From contig JAMXDE010000008.1 of assembly GCA_026770025.1 (NCBI GenBank), positions 1,550,001 to 1,614,000 on the forward strand: a stretch of 64,000 bases of DNA. Reading direction: 5' to 3'. Of this stretch, positions 51,863 to 60,313 are shown in pieces; within the stretch, counting starts at the first letter, position 1; every line of letters begins with the position of its first letter. A model generated the notes under the pieces. The model did no database searches. It was not told where the DNA came from and saw nothing but the letters and a program-made list of their open reading frames with translations. Position numbers and translations under genes: made by a program. This stretch comes from Craspedostauros australis (taxonomy: Eukaryota > Bacillariophyta > Bacillariophyceae > Mastogloiales > Achnanthaceae).

Positions 51863-52498
51863 CGTGTCGTGATTGCACAACACAAAAACAATCCACAAAT
51901 CAAGTTCGATCGCCGGCAACCAGTAAGGGGATGCTATCTTATTGTGTATTCTGGTGTTGCCGTCCTCTTCGTCGTTGTCGTTGTCGCCACTCGCTCGACA
52001 CTTTCGTCTTTCCTCTGTGGTGTTCTCAATCAACTTGTGTCCTCTTGTGCCGCTGGCTGCTCTTTCTGTGTACCGTCGACCTGCATCCACCATGGCGGAA
52101 GCTACCAACCATCTCGCCGCGTTGTGTTTGTGTTGGTTTTGTCGCGACGGCATTGAATTGTGACGAAAGTGTTGTTGAACATGTTTACTTATGGCCATGA
52201 TTTGAATTTGAATGGTTAACGCTCAACAAGCGTTATTTCACCATACTAAAACAATCAAGATGATGCCAATGGCGTGGCAGGCGCGACGTGTCAAATCTGT
52301 TCTCACTCAGGTTTGGTTTGATTCCTCTCTCTCTGGCGCTTTCACATCTCTCTGTTCGTGGTTGCATCGCGTTGGCGAGATCGCAACACATTGAGGAGGG
52401 ATCGTTCGTCTTTGGTGCCTGCTGCACCTCTGCCATTCACCTTCATCATCTTTATCCCACACAAGGCTCACAGATTTGAACTGAGCATCAAAGTGACC
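51863..52498. promoter_or_regulatory. Putative shared (bidirectional) promoter of the ASPM-like and CPAP-like genes
   Basis: 636 bases separate the two start codons. Both frames stay open for part of the way outward (to 52198 on the minus strand), but the translated stretches lack family likeness, so they are taken as leaders. No certain TATA or initiator is seen. That the two genes share regulation is inference from the arrangement. Confidence 0.45.
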
Positions 52499-55318
52499 AT
52501 GATTCTCAGCAGAGGACCTCCGCAGCAGGTGCAGTATCAAGCTGCTGTTTCGGGACATCAGGCCATGACTCCAACCATGAACATGAACACGAGCATGAAT
52601 GCGAATGCGAGCGCAGGTGCAGATGTAGGCACGCAAATGATGATGAATGAAGTTCGTCGCAGAGATGATGACCGATACGCACCCGCATCGAGGAGAACGC
52701 CGCCGGCGACGGCAACCAACGTCATCCCCAACGAGTTCTTCTCGCCGCTCAGTTACTCCCTCTCTGTCGATTCATCGAAGCATTTCATCGAGCCTCCGAG
52801 CGTGCCAAGGCCACCACCTCCGACCCAGCAACTTCATGAGGAACCAAACGTGCAGCAACTTCTGAACCATCACACAGCACCACATACGAGTACTAGCAAA
52901 AGCATGGCAGAAAATCTATCTCCCGTGTTCGATTACCATCATCATCCGCAACCACATACGCAGCCAGTCACTCATCGCAAGACCAAGCAACCACAATCGC
53001 AAGCCCATGATGCTCCCACACCAGCAGATGCCAAATCACGGGGATCTGCCTGGTCGACGGATTGGAAGCGATTGATCATGCTCTCCCCAGATGGCAAGCT
53101 GGCTCTCAAGACGCCACAAGCTGCGGAAAAGAAAGCAGCTGCATCTGCATCTGTATCAGCACGGCGAACTTCGACAGCCACACAACGCACGGCAGGCACG
53201 GCATTGCAACAAAACAAGCCAGTTCTGGAGTCACAGGACGTTCACGAATTGCTATCCTACATAGATGGCCTTGGTTTCACATCACCACGATTGCATCAGG
53301 AGCTTCGCCGGCTTGCATCAACCGATGCGAACGAAGACGACGAGGTTACAAATGGCGTTGGCGCTGGATCTATGACTGTGGATGCATCGCAATTGTCCAA
53401 CCGAAACGCACTCATGACGCCTTCCAGGGGCCGTCGTCACACCAACTCGAAGATCCGCGTGCCTCCCATGACGTCTGTTAAGTTTCCGCGTGAGCTCCAT
53501 CAATCACCGTCGAGATCAGCGTTGTCGGATAGAACGAATGCCATCTCCAACGTTGCGGGAGCGTCATCACTGAATCAGTCGCAAGGAATGCATCACAATC
53601 AGCCCTACAAACAAGCTTCTTCCCAGGAGCAGGCGTATCCACAAGCTGTCAAGATGGGAGCACAGCACTCCGCAGTTAAAGCACAAGGCAATTCAGCTGC
53701 CTTTGAATCCAGCACGGCTCATCGCCCTGATCCTCCGATTGTTGATATGTCGACAGAATATCAGGGATCTGTGGGTGTTTCTCGGAGCAATCACGACGCA
53801 GTTGCAGATGGAAGTGGTGGAAACGTCGCCGACCGCAGTTCCTCGCTGCTGGGCACTTCGTACATCTCGATGGCGTCCAGAACCATGTCATCACAGCCAC
53901 CAGCTCCAACACCACAGCAGCAACACCAACAGAAGGATCTACGTTCGCATGAAACTGCATTGCAAGCCAACTATCCAACGTGGGAGAGCCCGCAACACTT
54001 TGCTGACATGTCACGAGACAGATACGAGCCAATGGCACCGCCGAACACGAACAGGACGAATCGGACGAACAGATCTCAGAAGACCCAAAAGTCCGCGTCC
54101 ATTGCGGCTGGTCCTTCACCAGCCCAAATGCTCCCACCAACATCCACACCGGCGGCTGCATCTTTTGCAGCCCAAATCGAACAATCACAAGGCACACCTG
54201 CACCAAACGGCACGCCAGCACATGGAAAAGACTCGAGAATTGTGAAGCAACTGTTGGAAAAGGCCGTCGCAACCTTGAATGATGCTCAGAGAGAACGGGA
54301 CTCCGCCAGGGAATGGGCCGAATCCGTGAAGACTTCTGTCGGCCAATGGGCAACTGAACAGCGCAATCTACTTGACTTCGAAAAGCATCAACAGCAACAG
54401 CAGAAGGAGCAAAAGAAGCACCAGGAGGATAGTGAACTTCATCGAAAGGATCAGCTGGATAGGGAGGCTCTCTCGCAACAGCACTTGCAGCAGCAGACCC
54501 ATCTCATCCAGTCACTGGAGGGAGCGGTGCTTGAGCTTCAGAAACAAGTCACGGATGAACATCAGAAACGCCAGAGCACTGAAGCATCCCTCCAAGACTT
54601 GCTTGTCAATCAGCAATCCAAGATGCAGCAGCTCGGTAATCAACTGAGCTCGGTGGAGCAACTGGTCGTCAGCGCAACCAGCACCAGCGGCGGGACTTTG
54701 GGATCGTCGCTCAAATCTGACAGCCCGCAAGATCGCTTCCCAAATCAGCGCTACGGGAACGTGGCCTCCGATGAAATCCCGCGTCACGTTGCTCACACTC
54801 CCGCGAATCAGCCCATCCGACATGCCGACGATCCAACGACCACTGTCATGGCGCACAAGCGCGCAGCCAACCATTTCATCGACACTCCACACCAATCGCA
54901 AGGAGGCAGGCTGTTCCAGGCCGCAGGTGCAGTTGTTGCTGATGGACCCCAACTGACGCATCTGCAAACCGCCACGAATGGCCCAGAGCAAGCAAAAGAA
55001 CGCAGGAGCCGACGAACCAAAGAGGTAACCGATCGTGGGTACATGATCCGGTACAGCAATGGAGTCCAGAAGGAAGTCCATCACGACGGCACCACAGTAA
55101 CTCGGTTTGTGAATGGCGACGTCGAGACCAAGCTTCCCCATTCCGGCAGCGTCGCCTACTTCCACGCCGGCGATCAAGTGCTGCAAATCACCTTGCCAGA
55201 TCAATCCGTCCTGTACGAGTACTCCAACCAGCAAATGGAACGACATCTGCCGAATGGAGACAAGGTCATCATGTTCCCCAACGGTATGAAGCAGGTGTTG
55301 ATGCGTGGTGTGGTATAG
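52499..55318 (+). CDS. CPAP/SAS-4 (CENPJ)-like centriolar protein with TCP10 C-terminal domain
   Basis: 939 residues in one exon from the ATG in GTGACCATGATT; upstream in-frame codons lack an ATG. Most of the protein is disordered, rich in Gln, Ser, Pro and Thr. A long coiled coil lies at about residues 580-735 (LLEKAVATLNDAQRERDSAR, then LEKHQQQ-like stretches and QSLEGAVLELQKQVTDEHQK). The C-terminus (about 845-935) is a G-box/TCP10 domain made of short beta repeats: RYSNGVQKEVHHDGTTVTRF, VNGDVETKLP, YEYSNQQMERHLPNGDKVIM and FPNGMKQVLM. In CPAP/SAS-4 this beta-sheet binds STIL/Ana2 and builds centriole walls. It implies that the organism makes centrioles or basal bodies at some stage. It sits head to head with the ASPM-like gene. 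STIL-binding residues were not checked. Confidence 0.88.
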   Translation: MILSRGPPQQVQYQAAVSGHQAMTPTMNMNTSMNANASAGADVGTQMMMNEVRRRDDDRYAPASRRTPPATATNVIPNEFFSPLSYSLSVDSSKHFIEPPSVPRPPPPTQQLHEEPNVQQLLNHHTAPHTSTSKSMAENLSPVFDYHHHPQPHTQPVTHRKTKQPQSQAHDAPTPADAKSRGSAWSTDWKRLIMLSPDGKLALKTPQAAEKKAAASASVSARRTSTATQRTAGTALQQNKPVLESQDVHELLSYIDGLGFTSPRLHQELRRLASTDANEDDEVTNGVGAGSMTVDASQLSNRNALMTPSRGRRHTNSKIRVPPMTSVKFPRELHQSPSRSALSDRTNAISNVAGASSLNQSQGMHHNQPYKQASSQEQAYPQAVKMGAQHSAVKAQGNSAAFESSTAHRPDPPIVDMSTEYQGSVGVSRSNHDAVADGSGGNVADRSSSLLGTSYISMASRTMSSQPPAPTPQQQHQQKDLRSHETALQANYPTWESPQHFADMSRDRYEPMAPPNTNRTNRTNRSQKTQKSASIAAGPSPAQMLPPTSTPAAASFAAQIEQSQGTPAPNGTPAHGKDSRIVKQLLEKAVATLNDAQRERDSAREWAESVKTSVGQWATEQRNLLDFEKHQQQQQKEQKKHQEDSELHRKDQLDREALSQQHLQQQTHLIQSLEGAVLELQKQVTDEHQKRQSTEASLQDLLVNQQSKMQQLGNQLSSVEQLVVSATSTSGGTLGSSLKSDSPQDRFPNQRYGNVASDEIPRHVAHTPANQPIRHADDPTTTVMAHKRAANHFIDTPHQSQGGRLFQAAGAVVADGPQLTHLQTATNGPEQAKERRSRRTKEVTDRGYMIRYSNGVQKEVHHDGTTVTRFVNGDVETKLPHSGSVAYFHAGDQVLQITLPDQSVLYEYSNQQMERHLPNGDKVIMFPNGMKQVLMRGVV

Positions 55319-55488
55319 ATGTGATTTTGGAACGTTAACAATAGGAGCGTACGTATGCATATGTGTATAGTATGGTGTGCGGGAGATGTTTGGAGACGCG
55401 AACTTGGTCGTACACGTACTTGCACAATCTAGTACTGTTACGGCCAATCGTGGAGTATTAGGTGCACGCAGCCGTCTGTGTGGTGCTA

Positions 55489-56456
55489 GTGCCTCAAACA
55501 AACGGCTGTAGCCAACGCCATTGGCGATTTTTGGCGATTTTTGGATCACGAAAAATGGTCTGTAGAATCTAGTACATTTTCTACGTAAGTCCCGAACGAA
55601 AACAGGCCAGAAACAGCATCAACCGTGGTCCAACTCTCCGCACTCAGCTCGTATGGGCCATCCTGTACTCATATTTAAGTTATAGTATCGAATAGTGTTT
55701 ATATATACCATCCTTAAGTTTGGTGGCTGTTGCTCTCTTTCTCGGTGAGCACTGATGCCATCCATCAAGCACCCCCATCATTCACGGACGTTTTTTGGCT
55801 TCTGGTTGGCGTGTTTTCATGGTCGAGTTGTTCCAAAGAAGTGTCCCAACCGTCCATGACGTCATAATGACGCAAGCGTTGGAACCAGAATTGACCAAAC
55901 TTGCCACCGAAATTGGGGATCCGAGTGGTCAAATATCAATCCGACCTCCATGGGAGCACTAAACGCAAGCATACCTCCATACCATCGCACTCAAACATAA
56001 TATAGATCATATAGTTGTGACCGCCTCGGAGAGAGTATTCTGAAATGATATCTATTGTACAGATTGAGCCAAAGAATGCTCAGCGCGGAGACTTCAAAGA
56101 TGGAGGGTCGAATTTCTCGAAACAAGAGGCCAGATCCTACCAGACCCCTGTAGAATCCTACTTGTAGCCAAATGTAGCCAATGAAAACCCGGTCCGTCCT
56201 TCGTCCGAAGGCAAAACCACACCAAGGGGGTCAACAAACACAAAAAGATCGATGAGATGGTAGTAACAACATTATAATGTTAACACTTGCCTGGATAGCC
56301 CTGGCTCTTAAGTTTACGTAGATGTGAAGAGATGTTGGATTGAGTGTCTATAAAACGAAGGCGGAGTTTGGGAAAAACTGATCCAAAATCTGTAGCCAAC
56401 TGTAGCCAATAATCGCCAATAATCGCCAATTTTTGGGGTCCGTTTGTTTGAGGCAC
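55489..56456. mobile_element. Non-autonomous DNA transposon (MITE-like), ~970 bases, with terminal inverted repeats
   Basis: The ends are perfect inverted repeats: CTAGTGCCTCAAACAAACGG at 55486-55505 and its complement at 56440-56459. The bases TA next to both ends (55487-55488 and 56457-56458) could be a TA target duplication. Inside each end are clusters of TGTAGCCAA and (T)AATCGCCAA/TTGGCGATTTTTGG subrepeats, also inverted relative to each other. The interior has no coding frame with a known domain and contains a full TGACGTCA at 55857-55864. It lies between the CPAP-like gene and the exostosin gene, ending about 275 bases before the latter's ATG. The superfamily is not certain; a TA duplication would suggest Tc1/mariner-like. 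Confidence 0.82.
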
Positions 56457-56731
56457 TAGTAAGTCACATCAAGTACAGCTCACGGGCTACCGCGTTGTTG
56501 AAACCGAACACTTCGAACCGATGCGTTCCGAGCGAGTCTTGGGCGTTTGTGTGCGACCTGGAACCTCCACACAACTCCGACGCACCGAGCCCCCAAACAA
56601 ACCACCCAAACTCTTCGCCATCATCATCACAATCACCAACCACCGGACCCAAGGTCTTGTATTTTATTGAAGGCAGAATCCAGTCGAGGACTTGTATCCC
56701 ACAAGTAGGAACACCAATATCCCAGGCAACA

Positions 56732-58243
56732 ATGGCAAAGAAAGAACAAAAACGTACAGCGAAGGCGCCCAAGGCACCCAAGGCGATAACGAACTTTGCC
56801 CTCACCATAGCCGCAGTGGTGGCCCTCGTCTGCACGATGCTGGTGGTCGATCAAAAGACTCTCCCCGAGTTCCTCATTTCGCAAAGTACAGATCCGCGTG
56901 TCGCCGTCAATGGTTCTGGCACTGACGAAGAAGCCTCCCCCACAGCGATCGTTGCCGAGGACACTCCCAACACAAATCATAGCGCACCAATCGCAGGCAA
57001 CGAGAGCCCCGTGAGCACCGAGCCTGCCGCTGCTGCAATCAACGGAAGCAATATTCCTCCTCCAATACCTGCCATCGCCAATGACACAAACCAACCACCG
57101 CCGCAACGGCCCGTGCGTACCCAGAGGATGAGACGGCAATCATGTTTTGCGCCTCATTTCGATGTTCCACAGGTGGTCACGTACGATCCTGCCTACGTCT
57201 TTGAAATGAAGGTTCCCTTCTACGTATACGAAGATCAACTCAGCATGGCAGACATGACATCGTGCGGGGTTCCACTTGGGATGACGAATTACGCATTCTT
57301 TAAGCACTCCGATGACTACTGGATGCTCCAAAGTGCCCTAGTTCATCCCATGCGGACCAAGAATGCGACAGAAGCAAAGCTCTTCTTCGTGCCATTTTTA
57401 ATGAACGCCCTCGCTGACGGTATCGCATGGAGAAATCGCTATCTTTGCATCCACGATGGGATGACATGCTTCGATCATACCGTCACCCCCAATGTGGAAA
57501 TCAGCTGGGCGGACATGATGCTGGGACGATCAGAGTACTTCCGACGCTTCAATGGTGCAGATCATGTAGTGGTCACTTCACACTACGCAGCATCACGCGC
57601 CTACCGGCGGTTTGGCCACTTCACCAACATAATGTCTACCAACCGCGTCATCTACCAGAATTTCCCTCAACGCTGGCCAGACAGCACGCTACCACCCCGC
57701 ATCACAATGCAGAATCTCTACGTTGCCAACCAGGGATGCCAGGCCGTGCCGCCCAACGAGAAGACTGCGGACTTCGCACTCATCGCTTCCATGAAACCGA
57801 ACGACAGAAACTTCGATGACCGTGCGCACATTTGCCAATGGATCGCAGACGCAAACTACTCCAACACCAACTGCGGCGCTGGGAAGATGTGCCCAGCTCT
57901 AGCCAACGCCAGGTTCGGCTTCCATGCTCGGGGCGATGACTATGGCTCCAACAGGCCCTTCGATATCGTTGCGTCCGAGACCGTGCCGGTATTCACGCAT
58001 GAGGAGCAGTTCCGCATACTGCCAGATTTCGCAAGGTTCCGAGAAATGAGCTACCTTGTGAATGTCTCGTCTGCAGAAGCATTCCACGACACGATCCGAC
58101 CTTTGCTGGAACTGACGCTTGAAGCGTACACCGCGAAGCTGGCCATTGTGAAGGCGAATGCCCGACGTGTAGACATCACAACAGGCGAGCCGTTCGATAT
58201 CTATATGGCGGAGTTTGCAAGGAAGTTACGGTTCCAGGATTAG
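56732..58243 (+). CDS. Exostosin-family (GT47-like) glycosyltransferase, type II membrane protein
   Basis: 503 residues in one exon, starting at ATG in AACAATGGCA. A Lys-rich cytosolic N-terminus (MAKKEQKRTAKAPKAPKA) is followed by a transmembrane helix (about 22-41, FALTIAAVVALVCTMLVVDQ). A Pro/Asn-rich stem leads to the exostosin domain (about 150-490). Landmarks are KVPFYVYED, NATEAKLFFVPFLMNALADG, then HVVVTSHYAASRAYRRFG and, near the end, FGFHARGDDYGSNRPFDIVA with SETVPVF. The last block corresponds to the nucleotide-sugar binding 'G-D-x-x-S-x-R...G-C-I-P-V' region of GT47. The expected place is the Golgi; donor and acceptor cannot be told. The transposon-like element at 55489-56456 lies in its presumed promoter. 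Confidence 0.88.
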   Translation: MAKKEQKRTAKAPKAPKAITNFALTIAAVVALVCTMLVVDQKTLPEFLISQSTDPRVAVNGSGTDEEASPTAIVAEDTPNTNHSAPIAGNESPVSTEPAAAAINGSNIPPPIPAIANDTNQPPPQRPVRTQRMRRQSCFAPHFDVPQVVTYDPAYVFEMKVPFYVYEDQLSMADMTSCGVPLGMTNYAFFKHSDDYWMLQSALVHPMRTKNATEAKLFFVPFLMNALADGIAWRNRYLCIHDGMTCFDHTVTPNVEISWADMMLGRSEYFRRFNGADHVVVTSHYAASRAYRRFGHFTNIMSTNRVIYQNFPQRWPDSTLPPRITMQNLYVANQGCQAVPPNEKTADFALIASMKPNDRNFDDRAHICQWIADANYSNTNCGAGKMCPALANARFGFHARGDDYGSNRPFDIVASETVPVFTHEEQFRILPDFARFREMSYLVNVSSAEAFHDTIRPLLELTLEAYTAKLAIVKANARRVDITTGEPFDIYMAEFARKLRFQD

Positions 58244-58943
58244 TGGGTCGAGGTGCATCAAACTTGTACGTACTCATATGGTAACCAGCGCTCCCAAGTT
58301 CCCATCAAGAACCTTCACGAGAGCAGTGCAATTTCGCACATGTGCTGCGCAGAAGTTCATTGGTTGGACATTCCGTACGAGCGCTGCAACATAATAGTAT
58401 TTTAATATTATAGAATATTATATAATATATTCTATGATGATTATTGGGAAGACGGGAAGGACGGATGGAATTTGCTCTGCTATTCAAATCAACAAGGATG
58501 ATTGTTTGGCCACATTTGTGCTTCTGCTCATGCCATCATCATGTCCATCTTTGCGTTCGAGATTGGTTGTGATTTCGATTTCTGTGGAGGTTGGGATTCA
58601 TGGGAGGGGATCGCGGTGCTCTATTGAAGGACGCTGTCGTTTGGCGCTCTGCCAAATTGAGGAAAACGCGTCCATGGATGCAACCCGGAGACGAACGAAG
58701 GCTGTACCACGAGAATCAGATTTGGTCAACAGGATCCTCCTTGTCGCGAAGATCCAAAAGGAATCCAAATGGGGACACCATCCGCCATCGTGGGTGCGAG
58801 TTTCCACAATCAAACGGCGACCGACTTGCTCCTGCACTGGCTAATCCTCCGAAGTGACATCCACAGCAACACTAACACTAACTCAAACACAAACAATTGC
58901 AGCAACAATTGAAACAGCAACAACGATAACAATAACGATAACG
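58244..58943. other. Intergenic region
   Basis: An AT-rich tract at 58391-58432 (TATTTTAATATTATAGAATA and similar) follows the exostosin gene. The last 80 bases are an A/C-rich leader with ACAATTG and ACGATAAC repeats before the ATG at 58944. No other gene is seen. Confidence 0.55.
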
Positions 58944-59813
58944 ATGTCTTCCACAATCGATCGCCGCATGGCCAAGACGGCCCTGGGATGCATCGGATAC
59001 ATGATCTCCACGCCCGATGAACCATCCAGCAAAGCACCTCTGCTGTGCTTCCATGCTTCCCCCCGATCCTTCGACGAATACGTGGACGTCCTTCCCTTCC
59101 TCGCTGCAAATGATCGCACCGTGCTCGCCTTTGACAATCCGGGATACGGCATAAGCCAAAATCCCAACCGCTCCTGTTCGTACGACGACATCGCGGATGC
59201 ATTTCTCAAGATCGTCAATCAAGAATTCGATGGCGCGAAATTCTTGGTGATGGGCAATCTCATGGGAAATTTCATCGCCGCATCATTGGCCAATCGGCAC
59301 GCCGATCGCGTGGTGGGGATGGTGGCCGCCAACCTCTACTACTTCCCGCAGATCACGCCGGTGACGACAGCCGCGAGTGACGCGCCAATCGAAGATTCCT
59401 GGAAGATCGAGGACGATGGCTCTCACTTGCTCGCCATTCACAACACGCGCAAGGCGTGGTTGCCAGCCGAATTGAATACCCGCATCGTGCATTCCGAACT
59501 GACCTACAAGCTCAATCGCCGCGTGCGGTACGCCAAGGGCATCAACATCGAAGATGTGGACAAGCATGATTTCGTTCGCAACGCGCAGCGCGTCAAATGC
59601 CCCACCTTGTGCATCAAGGGAGAAGCGTACGCCAATTTCTTTGACATGATTGGGTACCATGGCAACGCACGTTTTGAGGAAGGATGCAAATTGTTCGACG
59701 ACGTTGAGGTGGCTGTCATGGATGGTCCGTCCTCGACGTTGAACATGATCAATCATGATCCCGAAACGTTCGCAAAGATTTGTTTGCAATTCTTCGAATC
59801 GAAAGGTATCTAA
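58944..59813 (+). CDS. Alpha/beta-hydrolase-fold protein lacking the catalytic nucleophile
   Basis: 289 residues, one exon. The fold is recognisable: an oxyanion strand LLCFHASPRSFDEYVDVLPF (HG-loop position reads HA), then TVLAFDNPGYGISQNP. The elbow is FLVMGNLMGNFIAASLANRH, and a late strand CPTLCIKGEAYANFF is followed by the terminal NMINHDPETFAKICLQFF with H271 at the catalytic-His place. At the nucleophile elbow, G-x-S-x-G is G-N-L-M-G: residue 106 is Leu (codon CTC) instead of Ser. The normal hydrolase mechanism is therefore missing, although the fold and the last His are kept. It may be a pseudoenzyme or ligand-binding protein. The start is ATG in ACGATGTCT after an A/C-rich leader. 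It converges with the LRR gene. Confidence 0.85.
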   Translation: MSSTIDRRMAKTALGCIGYMISTPDEPSSKAPLLCFHASPRSFDEYVDVLPFLAANDRTVLAFDNPGYGISQNPNRSCSYDDIADAFLKIVNQEFDGAKFLVMGNLMGNFIAASLANRHADRVVGMVAANLYYFPQITPVTTAASDAPIEDSWKIEDDGSHLLAIHNTRKAWLPAELNTRIVHSELTYKLNRRVRYAKGINIEDVDKHDFVRNAQRVKCPTLCIKGEAYANFFDMIGYHGNARFEEGCKLFDDVEVAVMDGPSSTLNMINHDPETFAKICLQFFESKGI

Positions 59814-60313
59814 AGTTGGGTTCGGCGCTCCTTGCTTCTTACCTCCGGAGATAGGCAGTCTTTTGCAGACATGCATGCATGCTCTGTGTAGAGAGCAGCA
59901 GCAAGAAGACGATCGCAATCACATGGCAGCAGTCCTGAAGTCGTTGTATGCACTGGCGTAGGGCACATCATCCCTAAGCGTGCAAATATGTTATAATATA
60001 TAATATTATTGATCAAGACATTGCCGCTTGTTCCAAAAAGCTCGTTGTGGTGGGACGCCATATCTCGGGATTCATGCTGTTGGCGGGAACACCGCGCTTC
60101 CGTGTTCGTAGTGACAACAGTTGTGTCATCTACGAGCACCCCAGTGGGTTGCGACATGGAACGGATGAGATAAGATGCATAACAATAGTATAGTATAATA
60201 TATATGAGTAATATTGATTCAATCGCAGGACAGACTTAACTGCAGCTGCCAGGCACGAGGCTGTGCATGCCTCGCCAACTGTGTGATCGACGCGTACCGT
60301 ACGCTTCCACCGC
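59814..60313. other. Convergent intergenic region
   Basis: Contains two AT-rich 3'-end-like tracts, 59987-60010 for the hydrolase gene and 60183-60216 for the LRR gene on the other strand. No gene is seen. Confidence 0.55.

Noticed and set aside
51863-52198. Extension of the ASPM-like protein to an ATG at 52198
   Set aside because: The extra 112 residues are unlike any ASPM part and resemble a translated leader; kept only as a possibility.
52357-52498. Extension of the CPAP-like protein upstream of 52499
   Set aside because: The frame is open but has no ATG; the first in-frame ATG with a reasonable context is at 52499.
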